A stretch of 61,177 nt of DNA from assembly GCF_001866645.1 (NCBI RefSeq), contig NZ_MLYP01000003.1, positions 1 to 61,177 on the forward strand. Reading direction: 5' to 3'. How positions within the stretch are numbered: the first letter of the stretch is position 1; every line of letters starts with the position of its first letter. This document shows, piece by piece, positions 1 to 8,326 of this stretch. The DNA comes from Streptomyces colonosanans (GTDB lineage Bacteria; Actinomycetota; Actinomycetes; Streptomycetales; Streptomycetaceae). The notes beneath the pieces were generated by a model. It saw only the letters and a program-made list of their open reading frames with translations, made no database searches and was not told the DNA's origin. The translations under genes were made by a program, and so were the position numbers.

Positions 1-39
1 GCGTGGTGGTGGTCATGTCTGCTCCTCGCAGTGCGGTGG

Positions 40-76
40 GGGGCGGGGCCGGACGAAGGTGAGGCGGCCCCGCCCC
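40..76 (-). terminator. Terminator hairpin after the copper chaperone gene
   Basis: Two perfectly complementary 12-nt arms (positions 40-51 and 65-76, GGGGCGGGGCCG and its complement) enclose a 13-nt loop. It lies 11 nt beyond the stop of the minus-strand HMA gene. There is no U-tract, as is usual for Streptomyces. Confidence 0.7.
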
Positions 77-86
77 GGTTCGCGGG

Positions 87-365
87 TCAGGCGGTGACGG
101 TGGCGCGGCCGGCGAAGTCGTACCCGGCCTCGTCGACGGTCTTCGCGATCAGGGCGTCGAGCGCCTCGTCGGGCTCGGCCGCGGTGGTCACCGTGACCAA
201 GCCGGTGCCGATCTCGACTTCGACAGCCTTGATCGCGTCAAGGTCGCCCACCGCCTTGGAGACGACGCCCTGGCAGTGGGCGCTGCCCACACCGTCGACC
301 TTGTAGGTGGTCTTTGTCTCCGCCTTGGTGTGGCAGCTTCCGTCGGGGGTGCAGCAGTCAGCCAT
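87..365 (-). CDS. HMA-domain copper chaperone-like protein (CopZ type)
   Basis: A 92-aa cytoplasmic protein made of a short Cys-rich N terminus (Cys4, Cys5, Cys11, His12) and one heavy-metal-associated ferredoxin-like fold. Classical CopZ proteins carry GMTCxxC; here the aligned stretch reads GVGSAHC, so the first metal Cys is Ser28 and only Cys31 remains. The N-terminal cysteines might supply the missing ligand (inference). The ATG at 365 has an AAGGAAG ribosome binding site. A CsoR-type operator lies 20 nt upstream, so copper induction is expected. It is divergent from the His-rich protein at 535. Confidence 0.85.
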   Translation of the reverse strand: MADCCTPDGSCHTKAETKTTYKVDGVGSAHCQGVVSKAVGDLDAIKAVEVEIGTGLVTVTTAAEPDEALDALIAKTVDEAGYDFAGRATVTA

Positions 366-385
366 GGGATCTTCCTTGTCTCTTG

Positions 386-402
386 ATACCCCTGGGGGGT
401 AT
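386..402. promoter_or_regulatory. CsoR-type copper operator 1
   Basis: The 17-nt inverted repeat ATACCCCTGGGGGGTAT matches the pattern of actinobacterial CsoR operators (TACCC..GGGTA). It sits just upstream of the HMA gene on the minus strand and is identical to the copy at 468. A half-site (ATACCCCCC) lies between them at 420-428. Confidence 0.8.
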
Positions 403-467
403 GCCGTCGGTCTCTATGTATACCCCCCGCCCATATCTTGAGCAAGGTGGATCGAGAGGTTGACTTC

Positions 468-484
468 ATACCCCTGGGGGGTAT
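468..484. promoter_or_regulatory. CsoR-type copper operator 2
   Basis: This is an exact second copy of ATACCCCTGGGGGGTAT, 51 nt before the start of the His-rich membrane protein gene. Each of the two divergent genes thus has its own operator. No csoR gene is in the window, so the repressor would act in trans. Confidence 0.8.
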
Positions 485-534
485 GTTGGGTGTGCAAGCC
501 GCCGGTAGGGCGGCATGGGACGAAGGAGTGAGCC

Positions 535-1485
535 ATGAACACAGGACTGCGGATCACCGTCTTCGCTGCCGCGCTGGCCGCGACGTTCGGAGCCACCTAC
601 GGTGTGGGCAACGCGGTCGGCCCGATCTCACCCGAGGCGAAGGGCAGCGCTCACGGAGGGGCCCACGCCCACGGCCATGAGTCCGGCGGACATGAGCAGC
701 ACGAGGCGGCGCTACCCGGAGGCCTCGAGGTCTCCCAGGGTGGCTACACACTCGATCTGAAGACCCCGCACATCGAACCCGGAAAGGCGGGCGAGCTGCG
801 CTTCGCCATCGTTCAGGACGCGACGGGCCGCGCGGCCACCGGGTTCGAACGCGAGCACGGCAAGGAACTGCTCCTGATCGTGGCCTCACGCGACCTGACC
901 GTCTATCGCCACCTGCACCCGACGCAGGCCGCCGACGGCACCTGGTCCACCCCGGTGGAGTTGCCCAAGGCCGGCGCCTACCGTGTCTTCGCCGACTTCA
1001 AGCCCAAGGGTGGCGAAGGGCTCACACTCGGCGCCGACCTCGCCGCGCCCGGGACGTACCAGCCCGCCTCACTGCCGACGCACAACACCACCGCCCAGGT
1101 GGACGGCTACGAGGTGAAGCTCGGCGGAGCGCTTGCCGCCGGTACGGGTGGCGACCTGAAGCTGACCGTGACCAGGAACGGCACGCCCGTACGGGACCTC
1201 GAGCCCTACCTCGGCGCCTACGGGCACCTGGTCGCGCTGCGCGCGGGCGACCTCGCTTACCTGCACGTCTATCCGAACGGCGAGCCCGGGGACGGCGAGA
1301 CCAAGCCGGGACCCGAGGTCTCCTTCATGGCGACGGCGCCGAGCACCGGCATGTACCGCCTCTTCCTGGTCTTCAAGCACGAGGGCAAGGTCCACACGGC
1401 GGCCTTCACGGTGCACGCGAGCGGAGCGGAAGGCGGCCGGCAGCAAACCTCGTCCTCGGAGGGGGAACACCACCAGGGGCACTGA
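535..1485 (+). CDS. Copper-regulated, membrane-anchored His-rich protein
   Basis: A 316-aa protein with an N-terminal hydrophobic segment (about residues 5-28) acting as an anchor or uncleaved signal, then a His/Gly-rich stretch (about 38-62) and two beta-rich regions (about 75-165 and 185-290). It ends with another His-rich tail, GEHHQGH. Clustered His suggests extracytoplasmic metal binding (inference). The start follows GAAGGAGTGAGCC. A CsoR-type operator upstream links it to copper, and it is divergent from the HMA chaperone. I do not recognise a named family; related streptomycete proteins are annotated only as heavy-metal-binding. Confidence 0.8.
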   Translation: MNTGLRITVFAAALAATFGATYGVGNAVGPISPEAKGSAHGGAHAHGHESGGHEQHEAALPGGLEVSQGGYTLDLKTPHIEPGKAGELRFAIVQDATGRAATGFEREHGKELLLIVASRDLTVYRHLHPTQAADGTWSTPVELPKAGAYRVFADFKPKGGEGLTLGADLAAPGTYQPASLPTHNTTAQVDGYEVKLGGALAAGTGGDLKLTVTRNGTPVRDLEPYLGAYGHLVALRAGDLAYLHVYPNGEPGDGETKPGPEVSFMATAPSTGMYRLFLVFKHEGKVHTAAFTVHASGAEGGRQQTSSSEGEHHQGH

Positions 1486-1554
1486 ACCGGGCCGCACCGG
1501 ACGTCCCGGAGATCGCCGAGATGAAGAAGATGCCTGGTCAGCGGTGACTCACAC

Positions 1555-1589
1555 GGTGCGGGGCAGCCGACACGGCGCTGCCCCGCACC
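1555..1589 (+). terminator. Terminator hairpin after the His-rich protein
   Basis: Perfect 13-nt arms (1555-1567 and 1577-1589, GGTGCGGGGCAGC and complement) with a 9-nt loop, 70 nt after the stop at 1485. It separates the copper pair from the next transcription unit. Confidence 0.65.
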
Positions 1590-1714
1590 GGCATGCCGCG
1601 TCCTGGCGCAGGACCGATCGGGCCACGGAGGCGCGCGTGCTCGGCCGGGGCGCGTCTGTCCGGAATGGGTCCAGGCTCCCTGCGCCGGGGCCGTCGCCCG
1701 CCTACGCTCGCCTC

Positions 1715-2395
1715 GTGCTCCGTATCACCGACGCCCGCAGCGGCGAGACCGTCGACATCCGCGGGCTGACCCGCGTCCACGCGCACGTCGCCGGGGCCGA
1801 CACCTCGGCCCTGAGGGTGCTGCTGATGGCCGACGTGCTGGCCCGGGCCCTGGAACTCGGGAGAACGCCCGTCGTCACCGTCGCCGACGTACCCGCCGCG
1901 CTCCGGGCACGCGCCGACGATCTCGGCATCCGACGCGCCGAGCCGGACGCGCCGGGCGTCGGACGGGACCTGCACGTCACGGGGGTACAGGGCGCCGTCC
2001 CCGAGGGTGTGTGCGTCGAGGTCGCCCCGGCGACCGGACCCGCCGACACCACCGCCCCCTCGTCGGCCGTGCGCCTCGCCCTGCTCGCCCACCCCCGCCG
2101 GGATCCCGTCGACCTCGGCCCGGCCGCCCTGACCGAGGCGGAGGACACACTGGTGCGCTGGCGCAAGGCCGTCGCCACCTGGGCGACCCGGCCCTCCAAG
2201 CCCATCCCCGACCGGGTACGCAACGACCTTCGTGCCGCCTGGGAGGACGATCTCGACGTACCGGCCGTCCTGGAGGTGCTGCGACGCGTCGAGAGCGCCG
2301 AGGACGTGCCCGACGGGGCGCGGTTCGAGACCTACGCCTACGCGGACCGGCTGCTGGGCCTCGACCTGGCCCGGGAGATCGGAGCCTGGACATGA
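1715..2395 (+). CDS. Cysteinyl-tRNA synthetase-like protein without catalytic motifs
   Basis: A 226-aa protein resembling pieces of CysRS. The N terminus (LRITDARSGETVDIRG) recalls the first strands of the Rossmann fold. The C-terminal half resembles the helical region after the active site (VRLALLAHP, then a TEAEDTLVRWRKAV stretch, then a WEDDLDVPAVLEVL stretch). No HIGH, no KMSKS and no zinc-cysteine set is present, and the length is about half of CysRS, so aminoacylation is unlikely. I chose the GTG at 1715: a TACGCT -10 box lies 6 nt upstream (leaderless pattern), and residues encoded further upstream look random. The stop overlaps the next start (ATGA), indicating coupling with the phosphatase gene. 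Function unknown. Confidence 0.75.
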   Translation: MLRITDARSGETVDIRGLTRVHAHVAGADTSALRVLLMADVLARALELGRTPVVTVADVPAALRARADDLGIRRAEPDAPGVGRDLHVTGVQGAVPEGVCVEVAPATGPADTTAPSSAVRLALLAHPRRDPVDLGPAALTEAEDTLVRWRKAVATWATRPSKPIPDRVRNDLRAAWEDDLDVPAVLEVLRRVESAEDVPDGARFETYAYADRLLGLDLAREIGAWT

Positions 2396-2934
2396 TCGGC
2401 CGGGCCGCGGCGGGCCCGCTGCGCAGACTCGTCGTGCTGCGGCACGCCAAGTCCGCCTGGCCCGCCGGCGTCGACGACCACGAACGGCCGCTCGCGCCGC
2501 GTGGCCGCCGGGACGCGTCGGCTGCGGGCCGCGCGCTCGCCGAGGCCGACTGCCTGCCCGACCTCGCGCTGTGCTCCACCGCCGTCCGCGCCCGGCAGAC
2601 CTGGGAGCTGGCCTCGGCCCAGTGGGGCACCCCGCCACCGCTGCGACTGGAGCCGCGGCTGTACGCCGCCGACGTCTCCGACCTGCTCGAGGCGGTGCAC
2701 GCGGTGCCCGCGGAGGTGGGGACGCTGCTGCTGATCGGACACAATCCGGGGCTCGAGGATCTGGTGCTCGCCCTCGCCGGGGACGCGCTCGACGACGCGC
2801 TGGCCCGGGTCCGCACCAAGTTCCCGACTGCGGCGATCGCCGTCCTCGCCTGGCACGGCAGCGACTGGGGCTCCCTCGCCCCCGGCACGGCTCTGCTGAC
2901 GGGCGTGACCGTGCCGAGGGGCAAGAAGAATTAG
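2392..2934 (+). CDS. SixA-like histidine phosphatase
   Basis: A 180-aa histidine phosphatase (phosphoglycerate mutase superfamily, SixA branch). The N-terminal RHG-type motif LRHAKSAW (His18 as phospho-acceptor) and the second catalytic His in LLIGHNPGLED (about 120) are both present. SixA enzymes dephosphorylate phosphohistidine on HPt domains or phosphocarriers; the substrate here is unknown. It is translationally coupled to the CysRS-like gene by a 4-nt overlap. Confidence 0.85.
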   Translation: MIGRAAAGPLRRLVVLRHAKSAWPAGVDDHERPLAPRGRRDASAAGRALAEADCLPDLALCSTAVRARQTWELASAQWGTPPPLRLEPRLYAADVSDLLEAVHAVPAEVGTLLLIGHNPGLEDLVLALAGDALDDALARVRTKFPTAAIAVLAWHGSDWGSLAPGTALLTGVTVPRGKKN

Positions 2935-3026
2935 CGCGTGCCGCCGGTCCCGCGCCGGACGCGTGTGTGACCATCCGCTCGGGGTCGGCCTGCGGCGTCG
3001 GTGCGGCGAGCGCATACGCTGGCGTG

Positions 3027-3653
3027 ATGCAGGACGAGTACCGCACAGTCGCCCGCGCGGGCGTGCACGAGACAGAGATCAACCGTTCCCGTTTCCTGTG
3101 CGCCCTCGCCCCGGCCGCCACCGAACAGGAGGCCCAGGACTTCATCGCCGGCGTCCGCAAGGAACACGCCGACGCCACGCACAACTGCTACGCCTACGTC
3201 GTCGGCGCCGACGCCGCGATCCAGAAGGCGAGTGACGACGGCGAACCGGGCGGCACCGCGGGTGTCCCCATGCTCCAGATGCTGCTGCGCCGTGACATGC
3301 GCTACGTCGTCGCCGTCGTCACCCGCTACTACGGCGGAGTGAAGCTGGGCGCGGGCGGGCTCATCAGGGCGTACGGGGGAGTGGTGGGCGAGGCCCTGGA
3401 CGCGCTCGGCACGATCACCCGCCGCCGCTTCCGGCTCGCCACGATCACGGTCGACCACCAGCGGGCGGGCAAGGTGCAGAACGGTCTGCGGGCGACCGGC
3501 CGCGAGGTGCGGGACGTGCGCTACGGGGAGGACGTCACGATCGAGATCGGGCTGCCGGACGCCGATGTGGAGGCCTTCCAGGCATGGCTCGCCGACGCCA
3601 CCGCCGGCACGGCCGGGTTCCGGCTGGGCGGAGAGGCGTACGGAGACGCGTGA
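3027..3653 (+). CDS. IMPACT/YigZ family protein
   Basis: A 208-aa protein with the N-terminal UPF0029/IMPACT fold. Recognisable blocks are the SRF region, DATHNCYAYVVG, the SDDGEPGGTAGVP signature and TRYYGGVKLGAGGLIRAY, followed by the C-terminal DUF1949-like domain. Relatives are linked to translation control, though the bacterial role is not settled. The ATG at 3027 lies 6 nt after TACGCT, so the mRNA is probably leaderless. It is a single gene between the phosphatase and sbcD. Confidence 0.9.
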   Translation: MQDEYRTVARAGVHETEINRSRFLCALAPAATEQEAQDFIAGVRKEHADATHNCYAYVVGADAAIQKASDDGEPGGTAGVPMLQMLLRRDMRYVVAVVTRYYGGVKLGAGGLIRAYGGVVGEALDALGTITRRRFRLATITVDHQRAGKVQNGLRATGREVRDVRYGEDVTIEIGLPDADVEAFQAWLADATAGTAGFRLGGEAYGDA

Positions 3654-3855
3654 TACACGAACGAAAGATGTGAACCGGGCGTCACGGACATTTCCGACGG
3701 TCAGGCATCGGATGTGGGTGGCAGATCCGAGGTCCGTGGTGGTTCAGGTGCCGGCAGGCGTTAGCGTGGTAGGTGCCGACGGTGAGCCTGTGCCGGCTCG
3801 TGTCGGGATTCAGAGCGTGTGCGGTAGGGGGACAGGTGCGGGTCGGAGCGGTTTC

Positions 3856-5007
3856 TTGAGATTGCTGCACACATCCGACTGGCACCTGGGCCGGGCGTTC
3901 CACCGGGTGAACATGCTCGGCGCCCAGGCCGAGTTCATCGGCCATCTCGTCACGACCGTGCGCGAGCGCGACGTGGACGCGGTGATCGTGTCGGGAGACG
4001 TGTACGACCGCGCGGTGCCTCCGCTGGCCGCGGTCGAGCTGTTCGACACCGCCCTGCACCGCCTCGCCGATCTGGGCGTGCCCACGGTGATGATCTCCGG
4101 GAACCACGACTCGGCGCGCCGTCTGGGCGTCGGCGCGGGACTCATCGACCGAGCCGGCATCCATCTGCGTACGGAGCCCGCGGCCTGCGGAACACCGGTC
4201 GTACTGAGTGACACCCACGGTGACGTGGCCTTCTACGGTCTGCCGTATCTCGAACCCGCCCTGGTGAAGGACGAGTTCGGCGTCGAGCGGGCGGGCCATG
4301 AGACGGTGCTCGCGGCCGCCATGGAACGTGTCCGCGCCGATCTCGCCACGCGCGCGGCCGGTACCCGATCCGTCGTCCTCGCCCATGCCTTCGTCACCGG
4401 AGGCGAACCCAGCGACAGCGAACGGGACATCACGGTCGGCGGCGTGGCCGCGGTTCCGGCCGGTGTCTTCGACGGAGTGGACTACGTGGCGCTGGGCCAT
4501 CTGCACGGCAGCCAGACCATCACCGACCGCGTCCGCTACTCGGGCTCTCCTCTGCCGTACTCCTTCTCCGAGGCCAGGCATCGCAAGAGCATGTGGCTCA
4601 TCGATCTGGGAGCCGACGGCGCGGTCGAGGCGGAGCGCGTCGACTGCCCCGTGCCGCGCCCCCTCGCCAGGATCCGGGGGCGTCTGGAGGAACTGCTCGC
4701 AGGCCCCGGGCTGGAGTGCCACACGCAGGCGTGGGTGGAGGCCACGCTCACCGACCCGGTGCGGCCCGCCGAGCCCATGGCCCGGCTGACCGAGCGTTTT
4801 CCGCACACACTCAGCCTTGTCTTCGACCCCGAGCGCGCCCCCGAGGACCCCGGCGTGTCCTACGCGCGACGGCTCGCGGGCCGCTCCGACCAGCAGATCG
4901 CGGAGGACTTCGTGGCCCACGTGCGCGCAGCGGGCCCCGACGAGCGTGAACGGGCCGTGCTGCGGGAGGCGTTCGACGCGGTGCGCGCCGACGAGGGGGT
5001 CCTGTGA
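3856..5007 (+). CDS. sbcD: Exonuclease SbcD subunit
   Basis: A 383-aa Mre11-type metallophosphoesterase, the nuclease subunit of SbcCD, which trims hairpins and protein-blocked DNA ends. Motifs: HTSDWHLGR (residues 5-13), SGDVYDR (about 46), GNHDS (about 80), VLAHAF and the GHLHG metal ligands (about 213). I chose the TTG at 3856 because homologues begin RLLHTSDWHLG and a GGAG lies 8 nt upstream; longer in-frame GTG starts add unconserved residues. The stop overlaps sbcC by 4 nt. Confidence 0.93.
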   Translation: MRLLHTSDWHLGRAFHRVNMLGAQAEFIGHLVTTVRERDVDAVIVSGDVYDRAVPPLAAVELFDTALHRLADLGVPTVMISGNHDSARRLGVGAGLIDRAGIHLRTEPAACGTPVVLSDTHGDVAFYGLPYLEPALVKDEFGVERAGHETVLAAAMERVRADLATRAAGTRSVVLAHAFVTGGEPSDSERDITVGGVAAVPAGVFDGVDYVALGHLHGSQTITDRVRYSGSPLPYSFSEARHRKSMWLIDLGADGAVEAERVDCPVPRPLARIRGRLEELLAGPGLECHTQAWVEATLTDPVRPAEPMARLTERFPHTLSLVFDPERAPEDPGVSYARRLAGRSDQQIAEDFVAHVRAAGPDERERAVLREAFDAVRADEGVL

Positions 5008-7997
5008 GGCTGCACCGGCTCGACATCACCGCCTTCGGCCCCTTCGGCGGCACCCAGAAGGTCGACTTCGACGAACTCTCCGCCGCCGGGCTGTTCCTGC
5101 TGCACGGACCGACCGGCGCCGGCAAGACTTCCGTCCTGGACGCCGTTTGCTACGCGCTGTACGGGGCCGTGCCCGGCGCCCGGCAGAGCGGCCAGGGGCA
5201 GACCCTGCGCAGCGACCACGCCGCGCCGCTCACGCGCACCGAGATCCGGCTCGAACTCACCGTCGCAGAACGCCGGTTGGAGATCACCCGGCAGCCGCCG
5301 TGGGAGCGCCCGAAGAAGCGCGGTACAGGCACGACGACGGACAAGGCACAGACGTGGCTGCGTGAGTACGACGCCGCGGCCGCCGCCTGGAAGGACCTCA
5401 GCCGCTCCCACCAGGAGATCGGCGAGGAGATCACCCAACTGCTCGGCATGAGCCGCGAGCAGTTCTGCCAGGTCGTGCTGCTGCCCCAAGGCGACTTCGC
5501 CCGCTTCCTGCGCGCGGACGCCGAGGCCCGCGGCAAGCTGCTGGGCCGCCTCTTCGACACCCACCGCTTCGCCGAGGTCGAGAAGCGCCTCGCCGAGCGG
5601 CGTAGGGCGGCGGAGACCGAAGTACGCGACGGGGACGCCGCGTTGCTCGCCGACGCCCACCGGATGCAGCAGGCGGCGGGGGACTCCGCGTCGCTGCCGG
5701 ACCTCGCCCCGGGCGACCCCGGGCTCGCCGACTCCGTCCTGACCTGGGCCGCGGTGGCCCGCAGCACTGCCCGCGAACGGCTGACCATCGTGCACTGCGG
5801 GCTTACGGCCGCGGAGACCGCGCGGGCAGCCGCCGAGCGGGCCCTCGGTGACGTACGCGAAACGGCGCGGCTGCAACGCCGGTTCGCCGAGGCCCGGCAG
5901 CGGGCCGCGCTGCTCGAGGAGCGGGCCGAGGCCTACCAGGAGGCGCTGGCGCGCATGGAGCGCTCCCGCAAGGCCGAGGCCGTGGCGCCCGCCCTCGACC
6001 TGCGCGAGATCGCCGAGACCGAGCACCGGCGCGCCGACGAGGAGGAGGCACGCGCGCGTGCCCGGCTCCCACAGAGCTACGCGGACGCAGGAGCGGCCGG
6101 GCTCGCCGCCGCCGCGCGCCGCGCCACCGAGGAACTCGGCGGCCTGGAGTCCGCGCGTCGCGCCGAGCGACGCCTCGCCGAACTCGTCGCCGAGCGGGTC
6201 GACTTGGACCGCGAGGAGCGTGCCGACGAGGTTGTTCTCGACGATGCGGAAGGCTGGCTCGCCGCATGGGAGGAGACCCGTGCCGCCCTGCAGGAGCGGA
6301 TCGACTTCGCCCAGCAGGCCGCCACCCGGGCCGAGCAGCTCGCGGTGCAGCGGGAACCCGCGCGGACGCGGCTGGCGGCGGCCCGTCAGCGCGACCGGCT
6401 CACCGAGGAAACCGAAACGGCCCGGGCCCGCGTACTCGCCTCCCGTGAAACCGCGCTGAAGGCCCACGAACACTGGCTCGACCTCAAGGAGCAGCGCCTC
6501 AGGGGGATCGCGGCGGAACTCGCCGCCGGGCTCGTCGACGGTGAACCCTGCGCCGTCTGCGGTGCCACCGACCACCCCGCGCCCGCGCGGAAGGTCGCCG
6601 GACACGTCGACCGGGAGACCGAGGAGCGAGCCCTCGCCGCCTACCGGGACGCCGATGAGGAGCGCGCCGAGGACGAACGGCGGCTCGCTGCCCTGCGCGA
6701 AACGCTGGCCGCCGCCACCGCCGAGGCCGGTGACGCCCCGACCGCCCGACTGGCCGAGCAGGCCGAGGAGTTGGAGAGGCTGTACGGCGCCGCACGGGAG
6801 GGCGCCGCACGGCTGCATGCCGCGCAGGAGGAGCTGAGGCGGGCCGAGGACGAGCGGGAACGGCGTACCGCGGCCCAGCAGCAAGCCGCACTCCGGGCGG
6901 CGGCCCGCGTCTCACGACGGGACACGCTGGATGGGGAACGCGCCACGCTGGAAGAGGAATTGAGCCGCGCCCGGGGTGGCGCCGGCAGCGTCGCCGAGCG
7001 CTTCGCCCACCTGGAGGAGCGGGCCGCCCTGCTGACCGAGGCTGCCGACACCGCCCGCACCGCCGAGGATGCCGCGCAGCGGCTCAAGGCCGCCGACGCG
7101 CGCCTGGCCGACGCGGCCTTCCGCGCCGGGTTCGACACCCCGCAGGCCGCGGCCGCCGCCCTCCTCGACGCCTCGGCCCACCGCGAGCTGCAACGCAGGC
7201 TGGACGCCTGGCAGCAGGAGGAGGCCGCCGTGCGCGCGGTCCTTGCCGAGGCCGACACGGCCGTCGCCGCCCAGCGGCCGCCCGCCGACCTCCAGGGCGC
7301 CGAACGGGCCACCGAGGCCGCGGCCCGGCGGCTCCAGGAGGCGGTCTCCGCCCAGGACGCGGCGGCCCGCCGCTGTACCGAACTCGACCGGCTCTCCGTG
7401 CGTGCCACTGCGTCCGCACACCGTCTCGCACCGCTGCGCGAGGAGTACGACCGGGTGGCACGCCTGGCGTCCCTGGCGGCCGGCACCTCCGCCGACAACG
7501 AACGCAAGATGCGCCTGGAGTCGTACGTGCTCGCCGCCCGCCTGGAACAGGTGGCCGCCGCCGCGACCGTACGGCTGCAACGCATGTCCTCGGGCCGCTA
7601 CACCCTCGTCCACTCCGACGGCCGCTCCGGACGCGGCCGCAGCGGTCTCGGACTTCATGTCGTCGACGCCTGGACCGGGCGGGAGCGCGACACGGCGACC
7701 CTCTCCGGCGGCGAGACGTTCTTCGCCTCCCTCGCCCTCGCCCTCGGCCTCGCGGACGTCGTCACCGAGGAGGCCGGCGGGGTCCGCCTGGACACCCTCT
7801 TCATCGACGAGGGGTTCGGCAGCCTCGACGACCAGACCCTCGACGAGGTCCTCGACGTGCTCGACTCCCTGCGGGAGCGGGACCGCAGTGTGGGTATCGT
7901 CAGCCATGTCGCGGACCTGCGGCGGCGCATCCACGCCCAGCTCGAGGTCGTCAAGAGCCGGACGGGTTCGGCCGTCCGGCAGCGGGGAGTCGGCTGA
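5004..7997 (+). CDS. sbcC: Exonuclease SbcC, SMC-like ATPase subunit
   Basis: A 997-aa Rad50-type ATPase, partner of SbcD. Walker A GPTGAGKT (about 35-42) is at the N terminus and a Q-loop stretch (VVLLPQGDFARFLRA) follows. A long Ala/Glu/Arg-rich coiled coil surrounds the zinc hook CAVC (about 516-519). The ABC signature LSGGE (about 900) and Walker B TLFIDEGFGSLD (about 930) close the second half-site. The GTG start overlaps the sbcD stop (GTGA), so the subunits are translationally coupled. Confidence 0.95.
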   Translation: MRLHRLDITAFGPFGGTQKVDFDELSAAGLFLLHGPTGAGKTSVLDAVCYALYGAVPGARQSGQGQTLRSDHAAPLTRTEIRLELTVAERRLEITRQPPWERPKKRGTGTTTDKAQTWLREYDAAAAAWKDLSRSHQEIGEEITQLLGMSREQFCQVVLLPQGDFARFLRADAEARGKLLGRLFDTHRFAEVEKRLAERRRAAETEVRDGDAALLADAHRMQQAAGDSASLPDLAPGDPGLADSVLTWAAVARSTARERLTIVHCGLTAAETARAAAERALGDVRETARLQRRFAEARQRAALLEERAEAYQEALARMERSRKAEAVAPALDLREIAETEHRRADEEEARARARLPQSYADAGAAGLAAAARRATEELGGLESARRAERRLAELVAERVDLDREERADEVVLDDAEGWLAAWEETRAALQERIDFAQQAATRAEQLAVQREPARTRLAAARQRDRLTEETETARARVLASRETALKAHEHWLDLKEQRLRGIAAELAAGLVDGEPCAVCGATDHPAPARKVAGHVDRETEERALAAYRDADEERAEDERRLAALRETLAAATAEAGDAPTARLAEQAEELERLYGAAREGAARLHAAQEELRRAEDERERRTAAQQQAALRAAARVSRRDTLDGERATLEEELSRARGGAGSVAERFAHLEERAALLTEAADTARTAEDAAQRLKAADARLADAAFRAGFDTPQAAAAALLDASAHRELQRRLDAWQQEEAAVRAVLAEADTAVAAQRPPADLQGAERATEAAARRLQEAVSAQDAAARRCTELDRLSVRATASAHRLAPLREEYDRVARLASLAAGTSADNERKMRLESYVLAARLEQVAAAATVRLQRMSSGRYTLVHSDGRSGRGRSGLGLHVVDAWTGRERDTATLSGGETFFASLALALGLADVVTEEAGGVRLDTLFIDEGFGSLDDQTLDEVLDVLDSLRERDRSVGIVSHVADLRRRIHAQLEVVKSRTGSAVRQRGVG

Positions 7998-8003
7998 GGC
8001 GGC

Positions 8004-8162
8004 TCAGCGGCCGAGGGGGCGGCGGGGGAGAGGTGAGGAGTACACCACGTTCGTCGTCACCGAGCCCAGCGTGCCGATCCTGCCCGACACCTCCTCCAGA
8101 TGCCGCATCGAACGCGCCGCGACCTTGATGACGAAGCAGTCGTCACCGCTGCTGAGGCGGCG
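8004..8162 (-). pseudogene. Lrp/AsnC-family regulator, C-terminal fragment
   Basis: The minus strand encodes a continuous AsnC-type C terminus: a GDDCFVIKVAARSMRHLEEV stretch, then GRIGTLGSVTTNVVYSSPLP and a stop at 8004. This matches the last helices and strands of the Lrp effector domain. The HTH and most of the effector fold, expected to the right, are missing; upstream codons lose similarity near 8162 and the DUF885 gene begins 165 nt further on. From 8163 to 8280 I see no intact gene. A plus-strand frame there ends in ARINGQVIDTEGGF and a stop at 8273, perhaps another decayed 3' end. Confidence 0.6.
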
Positions 8163-8280
8163 GAAGGCATACGGGCGGCGTACGTGGAACCCGGGCCGGA
8201 GGCGTGGACGGGGCTCGTACAGGTGCGGCGGCCCGGATCAACGGGCAGGTCATCGACACGGAGGGTGGCTTCTGACGCCG

Positions 8281-8316
8281 GCGGCCGGGCCCACCGCGTG
8301 ATGGGGGCCCGGCCGC
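8281..8316 (-). terminator. Terminator hairpin after the DUF885 gene
   Basis: Perfect 12-nt arms GCGGCCGGGCCC (8281-8292) and GGGCCCGGCCGC (8305-8316) with a 12-nt loop, 10 nt beyond the stop of the minus-strand DUF885 gene. Confidence 0.7.
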
Positions 8317-8326
8317 TGCGGCGCGG

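Noticed and set aside
1486..1551. Tail frame ending in PEIAEMKKMPGQR after the copper protein
   Set aside because: It recalls the end of a DUF305 protein, but is too short to support a pseudogene call.
1538..3184. 548-codon open frame on the minus strand
   Set aside because: It is antisense to three recognised genes; composition is the Arg/Gly/Pro-rich pattern of GC-rich shadow frames and no family motif is visible.
4860..6884. 674-codon minus-strand frame opposite sbcDC
   Set aside because: Shadow frame of SbcC coiled-coil coding sequence; no ribosome binding site or domain.
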